Origin: Rhizobiales bacterium Y(2018)
GTDB lineage: Bacteria > Pseudomonadota > Alphaproteobacteria > Rhizobiales > Aestuariivirgaceae
DNA: 64,000 nucleotides
Reading direction: 5' to 3'
Assembly: GCA_005502925.1 (NCBI GenBank)
Contig: SCPD01000002.1
Location: 248,001 to 312,000 of the forward strand
The notes under the pieces are model-generated. The model saw only the letters and a program-made list of their open reading frames with translations, made no database searches and was not told where the DNA came from. The position numbers and the translations under genes were made by a program. Within the stretch, counting starts at the first letter, position 1, and every line of letters starts with the position of its first letter. Shown one piece after another: positions 52,902 through 61,594 of this stretch.

Positions 52902-53600
52902 TCAATCGGTGATGATCAGGTCCATGGCGACGTCATGCGGCTGCGGATGGATGGTGGCAAGCCGGCTCTGCGCGAAGCCGACGCCGATGGCGAGCGGCTT
53001 GCGTTTCATGGCGGCAAGGGTGCGATCGAAGAATCCGCCACCATAACCTAGCCGGTAGTGCAGGGCATCGAAGCCGACCACCGGCGCGATTACGATGTCG
53101 GGCTCGACCGCCGGGCCGAAGACCGGAACCAGGATGTTCCAGACGCCACGCTCCAGGGGATCGCCCGGCCGCCAGACGCGATAGTCGAGCGGTTGTCCCT
53201 TGGCGATGACGACCGGCAAAGCGATATGGCCGCCTCGCGCGATGAAGCGGAGGCCCCAGTTGCGCAGATCGGGCTCGCCGCGGAACGGCCAGTAGGTGCC
53301 GACGATGCGGCCGCCCGGCTTGCCTAGTCTCTGATCGAGCAAATTCGCGATCCGTTCGGCGCCGGCCTCGCGATATTCAGGGTTGAGGGCGAGGCGCTCA
53401 TCGATGAGGCGCCGGCGCTCCGCCTTTCTCCATCTTGAGATGTCGCTCCAGTCGTCCGGCCGGGGCGGGGTGGCGCTGAGCGCCGGGGCCTGATCGTGCA
53501 GGACGTGCGGAGTGGACGCTTTTTCAACGGGGTTGGTTTGCGTCTCGTCCTGCACGATCAAACGTCCGGCATAAGTTGCAGCATCAAGCTGCGCTCTCAT
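52902..53600 (-). CDS. fthC: 5-formyltetrahydrofolate cyclo-ligase with unusual N-terminal extension
   Basis: This 232-residue protein converts 5-formyl-THF to methenyl-THF with ATP. Core motifs are ISRWRKAERRRLIDERLAL at the domain start, YWPFRGEPDLR, and the GYGGGFFDRTL loop. The usual family length is about 190; here about 50 extra residues precede the core and are rich in Pro, Thr and Gln (VQDETQTNPVEKAS). That region contains a 15-bp perfect inverted repeat, so the true start is unclear; no in-frame ATG lies between the repeat and the core. It is divergent from a LysR gene. Confidence 0.85.
   Translation of the reverse strand: MRAQLDAATYAGRLIVQDETQTNPVEKASTPHVLHDQAPALSATPPRPDDWSDISRWRKAERRRLIDERLALNPEYREAGAERIANLLDQRLGKPGGRIVGTYWPFRGEPDLRNWGLRFIARGGHIALPVVIAKGQPLDYRVWRPGDPLERGVWNILVPVFGPAVEPDIVIAPVVGFDALHYRLGYGGGFFDRTLAAMKRKPLAIGVGFAQSRLATIHPQPHDVAMDLIITD
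53491..53560. repeat. 15-bp perfect inverted repeat at the 5' end of fthC
   Basis: TGATCGTGCAGGACG (53491-53505) and CGTCCTGCACGATCA (53546-53560) are exact inverted copies separated by 40 bases. In RNA from the minus strand they would form a strong hairpin with an inner GACGC/GCGTC stem. The element either lies within the N-terminal extension of fthC or forms its leader. Confidence 0.7.
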
Positions 53601-53665
53601 AAACCATAAGGCAAACGGATTTAAATGCATTATAAGTACAAAATTATTGCACTAAAGGGATTCCA

Positions 53666-54487
53666 ATGGACATCGACCGCGCCCGGACCTTTCTGGAGAT
53701 CGTCCATACCGGCAGCTTCCTGAAGGCGGCGGAACGTCTGCATGTCACCCAGACGACGGTGAGCGCCCGCATCCGCACCCTCGAGGAGGAATTGGGCCGC
53801 CAGCTCTTTACCCGCAACCGCAACGGCGCCGTCCTCACCGCGGCGGGGCGCGAATTCGAGCGTTTCGCCCAGTCATTCGTGCAGATCTGGGAGCGCGCGC
53901 GCCAGCAGCTGCGGCTGCCGCCGGGCCGCGCCGGCGCTGTCGCTCTGGGCGGCGAGCTCAGCCTGTGGAGCCCGCTGCTGGTCGACTGGCTCGTCTGGAT
54001 GAAGCGGCAACAGCCGAAGATCGCCATCCGCGCCCAGATCGGCATGCCGGATCAGCTGCTGGAGCAGCTGCGCACCGGCGTGCTCGATGTCGCGGTCCTT
54101 TACGCGCCGATGATCCTGCCCGGATTCACGGTGGAGCTTATCGAGGAAGAGCGGCTGGTGCTGGTGAGAAGCACTAAGGGTGATGACGAGGCGCGCGATT
54201 ATGTTCATGTCGACTGGGGGCAAGGTGGCCTCGGCCGCGCCGACTCGGGAGAGCCCGACCTTCTCGTCGGCTATGGACCACTTGGCCTCGCTTACATCCT
54301 GCGCACCGGCGGCATGGGCTATTTCCGCAAAGGCGCGGTGACGCCTTATCTGCAGACGGGAGAGCTCGCGCTTGTCGAGGGCGCGCCGGAATTCACCTAT
54401 CCGGCCTATGCCGTCTATCCGGAATCGTCGGAAGATCGTGCCGATATTCAGGAAGCTTTGCGTGGTCTCAAGGCGGTGGCGCGATGA
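53666..54487 (+). CDS. LysR-family regulator
   Basis: This 273-residue regulator has the N-terminal helix-turn-helix TFLEIVHTGSFLKAAERLHV with TQTTVSARIRTLEEEL, and a short effector domain (GELSLWSPLLVDWLVWMKRQ, VLDVAVLYAPMILPGF). It is divergent from fthC with a 65-base spacer and is the only regulator there. The target is unknown. The first ATG at 53666 follows AAAGGGA 6 bases upstream. Confidence 0.88.
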   Translation: MDIDRARTFLEIVHTGSFLKAAERLHVTQTTVSARIRTLEEELGRQLFTRNRNGAVLTAAGREFERFAQSFVQIWERARQQLRLPPGRAGAVALGGELSLWSPLLVDWLVWMKRQQPKIAIRAQIGMPDQLLEQLRTGVLDVAVLYAPMILPGFTVELIEEERLVLVRSTKGDDEARDYVHVDWGQGGLGRADSGEPDLLVGYGPLGLAYILRTGGMGYFRKGAVTPYLQTGELALVEGAPEFTYPAYAVYPESSEDRADIQEALRGLKAVAR

Positions 54488-54679
54488 CAGGTGAACCATC
54501 CGAAAGACCTCCAGTCGCGTTTAGGCGCCGTCGTGCGGGAAAATATTCCCTATACGGACGAGCCGGAACTGTGATCGAAAGGCCACAGTCTCGCGGAATT
54601 TCGGAATCTGAACCTTTCCCGCAATTGACCGGCGGTAATGTCGAATCTATCTTCGTGGACAGCGATGGAGGGAAGCAAC

Positions 54680-55381
54680 ATGTTCAAGCGGATTATTGTT
54701 GCGGGCGCGGTCTCGATCTTGGCTGTTTCTACCGCGCAAGCCGCTGATATCGAGGAGCCGGTTGCTTTCGACTGGACCGGTCCCTATGTCGGCGTGCATC
54801 TGGGCTATGGCGATCCGTCCTTCGATGGAATCTATGATTCCGGCGAACTTCCCGATGATCCGGAAGACGCCACCTATGTCGACGACATCAACGCGGACGG
54901 AATTCTTGGCGGTCTTCAGGCCGGCTACAACGTCCAGATGGACAATATCGTCCTCGGTATCGAAGCCGACATCAGTTTCACCGATTTTTCCGGTGACGCG
55001 GAAGATGAAGATGGCTTCGACGTGGTCGAGGCCGATGTCGATTTTCTTGCCTCGCTGCGTGCCCGGCTCGGCTTCGCGATGGATACGCTCCTGATTTATG
55101 CGACCGGCGGCCTTGCCTATGCGGACGGAGAGTTCAAGGTTACCGATGCCGATGAAGAGGTTCAAAGAGCCTCGTTTGACATCGACGAGTTCGGCTATGT
55201 CGTCGGTGGCGGCCTGGAATGGGCGGCGAACGAGACCTGGAGCTTCCGGGTCGAGGGCCTCTATTATGGCTTCGGCCATGAGGAAGACATTGACGGCGCC
55301 ACGGATGATGCCGACGAGGACGATTTCGTGGAGCTGAAGGATGTCGTCGTCGTTCGCGGCGGGGTCAACTGGCGCTTCTAG
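54680..55381 (+). CDS. Outer-membrane beta-barrel protein (Omp25/RopB-like) with highly acidic loops
   Basis: This 233-residue protein has a Sec signal (IIVAGAVSILAVSTAQAA) and an eight-strand-like barrel: FDWTGPYVGVHLGYG at the start, ATGGLAYADGEFKV in the middle and a final strand VVVRGGVNWRF ending in Phe, the outer-membrane insertion signal. The loops are strikingly acidic (DDPEDATYVDDINADG, GDAEDEDGFD, GATDDADEDDFVEL). The start at 54680 is fixed by GGAGGGAAG. It stands just before the two-component genes on the other strand. Confidence 0.85.
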   Translation: MFKRIIVAGAVSILAVSTAQAADIEEPVAFDWTGPYVGVHLGYGDPSFDGIYDSGELPDDPEDATYVDDINADGILGGLQAGYNVQMDNIVLGIEADISFTDFSGDAEDEDGFDVVEADVDFLASLRARLGFAMDTLLIYATGGLAYADGEFKVTDADEEVQRASFDIDEFGYVVGGGLEWAANETWSFRVEGLYYGFGHEEDIDGATDDADEDDFVELKDVVVVRGGVNWRF

Positions 55382-55432
55382 AGCTGCGGGCATCCTCGCC
55401 GATGTTGCTTCGCATTCGCCCTGAGCCACCAT

Positions 55433-56755
55433 TCAAAGGCTGATGCGAAAGCGGGCGCCGTGATCGCTGGCCACTATCCCCACCTCGCCACCGTGACGTT
55501 GAACGATCTGTTTCACCAGATTCAATCCCAAGCCGGCGCCGCTGCGCTTTGGCGCCGTCCGATAGAACGGCTCGAACACATCTTCCCGTTGATTGGCAGG
55601 TATTCCCGGTCCCTCATCGGTGACCTCGATGATGTTCGGAAAAGCGGCTACGACCTGGATGAGGCCTTTTCCGCCACCGTGTTCGATCGCGTTCCTGACC
55701 AGGTTGGAAATCGCCCGCTCAAGCGCACCGGCATCGCCTGACACGGGGATACGATCGCGATTGGTCGAGAAAGACAGCTCATATCCCGCAGCGATGGCGT
55801 TGGGCGCCAGGTCTCCGGCGACAGACTTGCAGAGCTCTACCAGATCGAGTTCCTCCATGCTTTGCATGTTGTTGTCCATCCGGTGCAGATCGAGGAGCTG
55901 CTCAGCGGTGTTTGCAAGGCGTCCGACATCGTTCAGGAGTTTGCGCTGTTGCCGGCTGTCCGGCATGGCTTCGAGATTTGTATGAAGGATGGCGATAGGC
56001 GTTCGCAATTCATGTGCGGCGTCGGCCAGGAAGCGCTTCTGCTGGGTATAGCCATGGTCCAATCGCTCGAGCGCTGCGTTGATCGCCGTCACGAGCGGCA
56101 GCATCTCCTCCGGCACGTCATCGAGAGGAAGCCGTTGGCCGCGCCGGTCGATGTCTATGCTGGTGGCGATTTCCGTCGTGCGGCTTAGACCCGCCAGCGC
56201 CCGCTTGACCAGGATGGGCACCGACAGGAATGCGGCGATCAATGTGAAAGCGAGGAAAGGCAGATAGATGATTTTCATTCTGCTGAGAAGTTCGACAGCA
56301 AAAGAATCGGCCTGGAGCCGGCCTCCGAACATGATGCGCAATTCGCCGGCAGGCGAGGGCAGTCGCGCGATTTGGGAAGTCAGTGCCGAGGCCCCTTCAG
56401 CGCGTATGTCTCCGTCAAGAATGTTGCCGAGTTGTGCCGCGATTGTCTCCAGTCCAGGCGGAACTTGTCCGTATTGAACTTTGCGATTGCCTTCGGCGCG
56501 GGCGATGAACCAAAGATCGGGGCTTTTCTCCTGGAGCTTGGCGAGCTCCGGCGTGGGCAACAGCAGGAGCCGACCTGCGCCGTCCTGGTATATCGAGCTG
56601 GCAATGTGCGGCAGCACCGTTTCATCGACGGATCGGCTGCTGGTCATCACGGTCATCAAATAAAAATATAACCCCACGGCGACGATGATCGTGACCAAGG
56701 TGAGGACGAAGATCAGCGGCCAAACGATTCTCCAGCGGAGGCTGTGAGTCGTCAT
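55433..56755 (-). CDS. Sensor histidine kinase of a two-component system
   Basis: This 440-residue inner-membrane kinase has helix 1 (about 12-34, VWPLIFVLTLVTIIVAVGLY), a periplasmic sensor of about 125 residues, helix 2 (about 161-182) and a HAMP region. The H-box phosphoacceptor is His248 in FLADAAHELRTPI. N-box SNLVRNAIEHGG, G-boxes DEGPGIP and GAGLGLNLVKQI form the ATP-binding domain. It starts with a four-base overlap on the response-regulator gene. The signal is unknown; linkage to an efflux operon suggests an envelope or toxic-compound stress. Confidence 0.92.
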   Translation of the reverse strand: MTTHSLRWRIVWPLIFVLTLVTIIVAVGLYFYLMTVMTSSRSVDETVLPHIASSIYQDGAGRLLLLPTPELAKLQEKSPDLWFIARAEGNRKVQYGQVPPGLETIAAQLGNILDGDIRAEGASALTSQIARLPSPAGELRIMFGGRLQADSFAVELLSRMKIIYLPFLAFTLIAAFLSVPILVKRALAGLSRTTEIATSIDIDRRGQRLPLDDVPEEMLPLVTAINAALERLDHGYTQQKRFLADAAHELRTPIAILHTNLEAMPDSRQQRKLLNDVGRLANTAEQLLDLHRMDNNMQSMEELDLVELCKSVAGDLAPNAIAAGYELSFSTNRDRIPVSGDAGALERAISNLVRNAIEHGGGKGLIQVVAAFPNIIEVTDEGPGIPANQREDVFEPFYRTAPKRSGAGLGLNLVKQIVQRHGGEVGIVASDHGARFRISL

Positions 56756-57426
56756 TCGGAGGCCTTCAAAAGATAGCCAATGCCCCTGATCGTGTGAATT
56801 GCGACCCCGGCATTCAGGCACGTCAGCTTCTTTCTGAGACGCGAGACATGGGCATCCAAGGAGTTTGATTGTATCTCGACGTCGAAACTATAGACGGCGT
56901 TGACAAGGGCTTCACGGGTAACGGTCCGGCCGCTGCGCTTCATCAGGGCCGCGAGAACCAGGAGTTCACGGCGTGGCAGCAGCAATTGCTTGCCGTCGAA
57001 CGATGGCTCCATATGAGCCACATCGAAGGCGAGGCGTCCGACCCGGATGATGTCTGGAGACAGGAGTGTCGGCCGACGGAGGACCGCCCGGAGCCGCGCT
57101 ATCAGCTCTTCGACGACGAACGGTTTTCCCATGTAATCGTCGGCGCCGAGATCGAGGCCGCGGATGCGGCCCTCATGGTCGTTGTGAGCCGTCAGTACGA
57201 TGATTGGGGAATCGATGTTGTCGGCCCGGAGCTCGGGAATGAGGCGCAGGCCTTCGCCATCCGTCAACTGCCGATCCAGGAGGATTGCGTCATAGGACCG
57301 CCCCTGAACGGCCTCGCGTGCATCCGCGATCGATGCCACGTGATCGATGACGATATTATGCTTGGACAAGGCGTCGTTGAGCGCGCTGGCCATGTCCAGT
57401 TCGTCCTCGACCAGAAGGATTCGCAT
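56752..57426 (-). CDS. OmpR-type response regulator
   Basis: This 224-residue regulator has a receiver domain with the acid pocket (LVEDE, residues 5-9), phosphoacceptor Asp51 in AILLDRQLTDGEG and Lys in YMGKPF, followed by a winged-helix OmpR/PhoB domain (LLPRRELLVLAALMKRSGRT, SLDAHVSRLRKKL, IRGIGYLL). It lies first in the operon, with the kinase after it. An ATTGCG direct repeat 43 bases upstream is the probable autoregulatory site and recurs before mipA. Confidence 0.92.
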   Translation of the reverse strand: MRILLVEDELDMASALNDALSKHNIVIDHVASIADAREAVQGRSYDAILLDRQLTDGEGLRLIPELRADNIDSPIIVLTAHNDHEGRIRGLDLGADDYMGKPFVVEELIARLRAVLRRPTLLSPDIIRVGRLAFDVAHMEPSFDGKQLLLPRRELLVLAALMKRSGRTVTREALVNAVYSFDVEIQSNSLDAHVSRLRKKLTCLNAGVAIHTIRGIGYLLKASE

Positions 57427-57468
57427 GAAGCACCTGTTCGTTCCTGCTCAAGCCTATTCGGCATAAAG

Positions 57469-57491
57469 ATTGCGGTAACATTGCGCAAATA
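57469..57491. promoter_or_regulatory. Direct-repeat operator, copy 1 (before the response regulator gene)
   Basis: ATTGCG at 57469-57474 and again at 57480-57485 (11-base period) followed by CAAATA. The 23-base site matches 21 positions of the site at 59472-59494. Direct repeats spaced one helical turn are typical of OmpR/PhoB-family regulators. It is 43 bases before the regulator ATG. Confidence 0.65.
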
Positions 57492-57642
57492 GCCGGCCAG
57501 AGCGCCATGTGGGCGCAATGTCCACCTGGAAGATTGTCCGTCGAAGCGAAATCGGTCGCTTCCTGGAAATCTCCCGGACCTCAGCACGATTTGACGGCTT
57601 TATCCCAGTCCTCGTGCTCGGTCTCCAAACGCAGTGGTGGTG

Positions 57643-59346
57643 ATGAGAGATAGGAATTATTCCCGAAAACACGCGATGCCTTGGATGCACCACATTCCGA
57701 CATTCGATCGACGTCCCCCATCTCAGGGCGTCGGATTCCCCCGGAAACGGCTGCAAGTCACAGTCATCGATCTCGTCAACAAAGGCCCGGCGAAAAGCCT
57801 CTTTGCGCGCCTGATGAACGCCAATCTCGCCAGCATAATGCCCCAGGTCGTCGCCGTCTGGTGCGAGGAGCTCGGTCACGATGTCCGTTATGTGTGTTAC
57901 ACGGGCTTTGAGGATCTCCACGGCGAACTTGTCGACCAGGCCGATGTCGTGTTCGTCGGCGCCTTCAGCCGTTCGGCGCAAACAGCCTATGCCATCAGTA
58001 ATCTCTATCGGCGAAGAGGGGCGGTTACTGTGATCGGAGGGCCACATGCCCGCTGCTATCCCGACGATGCCGCGCGCTACTTCGATTATGTTCTGGGATT
58101 TTCGGATAAAACCACCATTGACGATGTCCTGCGTGATCGGGCGCCGCAACGCCCGATGGGGCGTTGCTTGAGTGCGGCGCGGCAGCCGACAGCCCTCCCT
58201 AGCGTCGCGTCACGCTGGAAGTTCATCGAGCAGACGATCGCCAAAGCGCCCTTTCTCAAGTTCATTCCCATGATCGGCAGCATGGGGTGCCCTTATACCT
58301 GCAGCTTTTGCATCGATTCCGTCGTCGACTACCAGCCCCTGGCCTTTGACCAGATACGCGACGATCTGCGCTTCGTGCTTGGCAAGCTGCGGCGCCCTGT
58401 CGTCGCCTGGCATGACCCGAATTTTGGTGTCCGCTTTGACGACTACATGTCGGCCATCGAGGATGTCGTACCGCCCGGTCGTATGCGGTTCATCGCCGAA
58501 AGCAGCTTGTCACTCTTGTCAGAACCGCATCTCCGGCGACTGAAGGCCAATGGCTTTGTCGGGATCCTGCCGGGCATCGAGTCGTGGTTCGAACTCGGCA
58601 ATAAATCCAAGACCGGCCGGCTTGTCGGGATGGAGAAAGTCCGCCAGGTGTCCGAGCACGTCAATATGATCCTGCGGTACATTCCATTCGTCCAGACGAA
58701 TTTTGTATTTGGTCTCGATAGCGACGAAGGGCGCGAGCCGTTTGAGCTGACGAAGCGGTTTTTCGACATGACACCTGGTGCCTATCCCGCATTCTCGCTG
58801 CTCACGGCCTATGGTCGCGCCGCCCCCTTGAACCTCGACCTGCAAAAGGCAGGGCGCGTGTTGCCATTTCCATTTTACTTCCTTGACGGCAACCATGCCA
58901 TGAACGTGCGCCCGCTCAATTATCAATGGGCCGAGTTCTACGAATTGGTTGTCGACGCGACGCGCTACGCGATGAGCGGCCGGCGGTTGCTTAACCGGTT
59001 TGCCACCAACGGCGATGTCGTGACGAAACTGCTGAATTTGGTGCGCGCCACGTCTTCGAAGCGTGCGAGATTCCAGGGGCAAGTTCATCACCTGCTGAGG
59101 ACGGATGCCAGCGTCCGCCGGTTCTTCGCCGGCGAGAGCCGGGTTTTGCCTCAGTTCTATGTCGAACGCGTACAGCAGGGTCTCGGGCCACTATGGGACG
59201 CTTTGCCGTCCGGCGCGCTGATGCATGACGAGAATGCCTACCGGTCCGATCCGCCTGGTCAATCGATCGGTTTGATATCCACGCGCCCGCAGCCACCCTT
59301 GAGAGGGCCTGTTCTTGGAGCTCCGGCGGCACCGAGCCTTCAATAG
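57643..59346 (+). CDS. Radical SAM protein with B12-binding-like N-terminal domain
   Basis: This protein of about 567 residues has an N-terminal Rossmann-like domain (QVTVIDLVNKGPAKSLFARL; VVFVGAFSRSAQTAYAIS; VTVIGGPHARCYPDD) similar to B12-binding domains but without the DxHxxG cobalamin motif. The radical SAM core has Cys216, Cys220 and Cys223 in GCPYTCSFC. Such proteins methylate or rearrange unreactive carbons; the substrate is unknown. The start is unsure: GTG 57634, ATG 57643 (used here) or ATG 57676. It is the first gene after the two-component promoter, before the MipA-efflux operon. Confidence 0.8.
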   Translation: MRDRNYSRKHAMPWMHHIPTFDRRPPSQGVGFPRKRLQVTVIDLVNKGPAKSLFARLMNANLASIMPQVVAVWCEELGHDVRYVCYTGFEDLHGELVDQADVVFVGAFSRSAQTAYAISNLYRRRGAVTVIGGPHARCYPDDAARYFDYVLGFSDKTTIDDVLRDRAPQRPMGRCLSAARQPTALPSVASRWKFIEQTIAKAPFLKFIPMIGSMGCPYTCSFCIDSVVDYQPLAFDQIRDDLRFVLGKLRRPVVAWHDPNFGVRFDDYMSAIEDVVPPGRMRFIAESSLSLLSEPHLRRLKANGFVGILPGIESWFELGNKSKTGRLVGMEKVRQVSEHVNMILRYIPFVQTNFVFGLDSDEGREPFELTKRFFDMTPGAYPAFSLLTAYGRAAPLNLDLQKAGRVLPFPFYFLDGNHAMNVRPLNYQWAEFYELVVDATRYAMSGRRLLNRFATNGDVVTKLLNLVRATSSKRARFQGQVHHLLRTDASVRRFFAGESRVLPQFYVERVQQGLGPLWDALPSGALMHDENAYRSDPPGQSIGLISTRPQPPLRGPVLGAPAAPSLQ

Positions 59347-59366
59347 CTAGAGCGCTTCCCACCAAA

Positions 59367-59420
59367 GCCCTTTTTCCCGTTTTGATCGAATCGGAACGAT
59401 TCGATCAAAACGGGAAGGGC
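59367..59420. repeat. Long perfect hairpin after the radical SAM gene
   Basis: CCCGTTTTGATCGAATCG (59376-59393) pairs perfectly with its complement at 59397-59414 around a 3-base loop. Outer GCCCTT/AAGGGC extend the stem to 59367-59420 with a small bulge. No T-run follows, so it is more a repeat element than a terminator. It resembles palindromes seen in other rhizobial gaps. Confidence 0.65.
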
Positions 59421-59471
59421 TCTAAGCGAACACTTCGGTTGTCCGTCAACAACGGCTCACGCGAACCCGAC

Positions 59472-59494
59472 ATTGCGGAAACATTGCGTAAATA
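59472..59494. promoter_or_regulatory. Direct-repeat operator, copy 2 (before the mipA-efflux operon)
   Basis: ATTGCG at 59472-59477 and 59483-59488, then TAAATA. It is the near-identical partner of the site before the response-regulator gene and lies 108 bases before the mipA ATG. It implies that the neighbouring OmpR-type regulator controls the operon. Confidence 0.65.
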
Positions 59495-59601
59495 TTCTTG
59501 GACTTCATGGCGGCTGGCAATGTTGAGGCAACCTGGCGACGCGAAAACCGATGCCGAGACGGCAGTCAAATCATCGAAATGAACCCGAGCGGAATTGAAG
59601 A

Positions 59602-60429
59602 ATGCCCAATCCACACCGTCAAAAGACCTGGTCGACCGTTACTTCCGCCCTTCTGGTCATGGTGGCATCGTCGAATCCGACGCATGCCGGTGACGCATCC
59701 GAAGACGCGCCGAATGGCGGTTCCTGGCTGGAGAAAGCCGGCCGGCAAGCGGCCGAATGGAACGTGATGCTTGGCGCCGGGGTGCGAGCCGAACCCAAGT
59801 TCGAGGGCGCCAAGGACTTCACGATCATACCGCTTCCGATGATCTCAGCGGAGTTCGGGCAGTATGTCAGTGTCGATCCTTCCGGTCTCACCATCAATGC
59901 GTGGCAATATGATGGCCTGAGCGTAAAGGGCCGCCTCGGTTACGACTTCGGACGGGATTCCGACGACGACAAGCATCTCGACGGGCTGGGTGACATCGGC
60001 GCCAGCGCCGTGCTGGGTGTCGATCTCTCCTATGAACTGATGCCGTTCGAGTTCAAGCTTTCCCTCGACCAGAACCTGGGCGGCAGCGATGGCTTCTCCG
60101 CCAAGTTCGGGACCGCGCTGATGGTGCCGATGGATCCCTTCATGTTCTCGATCGGCCCCTCCGTCACTTGGGCTGACGGCAACTACATGGAGTCCTATTT
60201 CGGTGTGACGGAGAAGCAGTCGATCAGATCGGGCTTGCGCGAGTTCGAGGCGGAAGCGGGGTTCAAGCGGGTCGACCTTGAAATATCGGGTCTCTACTTC
60301 ATCAACGAGCATTGGGCGCTTCGGGGCGAGGTCGGCGTCGGATACCTCGTCGGCGACGCGGCCGATAGCCCGGTCTCGCAAGAGAATCTTCAGCCATATT
60401 CGATGTTCATCCTGGGGTACAAGTTTTGA
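59602..60429 (+). CDS. MipA/OmpV family outer-membrane protein
   Basis: This 275-residue protein has a signal peptide (STVTSALLVMVASSNPTHAG) and a barrel with EWNVMLGAGVRAEPKFEGAK, the MipA start, DLSYELMPFEFKLSLDQNLG in the middle and a final FILGYKF ending in Phe. MipA/OmpV proteins are outer-membrane barrels, some linked to murein synthesis complexes or to small-molecule entry, and are often encoded next to two-component systems and efflux genes. It is the first gene of the operon with the RND pair. Confidence 0.88.
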   Translation: MPNPHRQKTWSTVTSALLVMVASSNPTHAGDASEDAPNGGSWLEKAGRQAAEWNVMLGAGVRAEPKFEGAKDFTIIPLPMISAEFGQYVSVDPSGLTINAWQYDGLSVKGRLGYDFGRDSDDDKHLDGLGDIGASAVLGVDLSYELMPFEFKLSLDQNLGGSDGFSAKFGTALMVPMDPFMFSIGPSVTWADGNYMESYFGVTEKQSIRSGLREFEAEAGFKRVDLEISGLYFINEHWALRGEVGVGYLVGDAADSPVSQENLQPYSMFILGYKF

Positions 60430-60490
60430 CGCTGGTCGTCGGGAGAGTTGGGCCGTCGCCGGCGTCGGTTATGACCGGCGAGGCGGGCTG

Positions 60491-61585
60491 ATGATCAGCA
60501 TCCGGCCAGCCCCGATCATTGTGGGCTTGCTTCCGCTTATCCTTCTCGGTGGCATCACCGTCTTTGCAATTCAGAGAACGTCCGCGAACAGCATGGAGCC
60601 GGCGACCGAAACTATTGCGCCAGAGCACGGCGCCATGGCGGTCGTTACCGAGCGGGCCACCTTTGCGGAATGGCAGGATGCCATCGAAACCTCAGGCGTC
60701 ATCGCGCCCTGGCAGGAGGCCGTTATCAATGCACAGATCGGGGGTTACCAGGTTGTTGAAATACGCGCCGATGTCGGTGATGTGGTCCAGAAGGGACAGG
60801 TGCTCGCGATCCTCAATCAGGAATTCCTCGAGGTGCAGCGCGATGAGCTCCAGGCAAAGTGGAACAGGGCAACCGCCGACCTGAGGCGTGCAGCGACCTT
60901 GAGCACTAAGGGGAATATCAGCGAGAAGGATCTCCTTCAAGTTCAGACGGAGGAGAAAATTGCCAAGGCGCTGCTCGAACAGAAGCTGCTGGAAATCAAA
61001 TACGCGACCGTCACGGCGCCGGATGCCGGCGTCATTGTTTCGCGCTCGGCCATGCTGGGGCAGGTCGGCCAGCTCGGTACGGAGCTGTTCCGTATCATCC
61101 GTCAAAGCCGTCTCGAGTGGCGTGCCGAGATTGCGGCATCGGACTTCAGCAAGGTAGCGGCTGGACAAAAAGTGGAAGTTGATTTCCCTGACGGTGGCGT
61201 CGCCGTCGGTATCGTTCGGATGATATCGCCGACCTTGGACGACACGACACGTCGCGGCCTAGTCTACGCCGACCTCACAGGCGATAGCGTCGCTCGTGCT
61301 GGAATGTACAACGGTGGACGCATCCTCCTTGGTAAGCGCCGAGCCCTCGTCGTTCCAGCCGCGAGCCTCCTGGTCAGAGACGGAAGGCACTATGTCGCCA
61401 AGGTATTGGGGCCCGAGAATGGGACGAGTGTATCGTTGGTTCCGGTGGCGATTGGCCGATATTCGGGCGACAAGACAGAAATAACGAATGGCTTGTCGCC
61501 GGAAGACACGATTATCGGCGAAGGTGCCGGGCTGCTGGACGATGGCGATCGCGTGCGTGTGGTGCGATCCATCTCGCGCGAGTGA
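60491..61585 (+). CDS. RND efflux periplasmic adaptor (membrane fusion protein)
   Basis: This 364-residue adaptor has an N-terminal anchor (IIVGLLPLILLGGITVFAIQ), then a lipoyl-like half-hairpin (QIGGYQVVEIRADVGDVVQKGQVLA), a short coiled-coil hairpin (ELQAKWNRATADLRRAATLS), the second lipoyl half (ATVTAPDAGVIVSRSAMLGQ) and beta-barrel and proximal domains. It should link the inner-membrane RND pump to an outer-membrane channel. The start ATG 60491 is 61 bases after mipA. It ends 9 bases before the pump gene. Confidence 0.9.
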   Translation: MISIRPAPIIVGLLPLILLGGITVFAIQRTSANSMEPATETIAPEHGAMAVVTERATFAEWQDAIETSGVIAPWQEAVINAQIGGYQVVEIRADVGDVVQKGQVLAILNQEFLEVQRDELQAKWNRATADLRRAATLSTKGNISEKDLLQVQTEEKIAKALLEQKLLEIKYATVTAPDAGVIVSRSAMLGQVGQLGTELFRIIRQSRLEWRAEIAASDFSKVAAGQKVEVDFPDGGVAVGIVRMISPTLDDTTRRGLVYADLTGDSVARAGMYNGGRILLGKRRALVVPAASLLVRDGRHYVAKVLGPENGTSVSLVPVAIGRYSGDKTEITNGLSPEDTIIGEGAGLLDDGDRVRVVRSISRE

Positions 61586-61594
61586 GTATTTTCA

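Noticed and set aside
53491-53560. 6S RNA gene at fthC, since 6S RNA often lies next to fthC
   Set aside because: The inverted arms span only 70 bases and there is no 150-180 base structure with a central bubble; the neighbour is a LysR gene, not zapA.
53600-53666. LysR-type operator in the fthC-lysR spacer
   Set aside because: Only imperfect AT-rich symmetry around TGCATTATAA and ATTATTGCA; too weak to call.
59367-59420. Rho-independent terminator for the radical SAM gene
   Set aside because: The stem is strong, but no T-run follows on the plus strand; recorded as a repeat instead.
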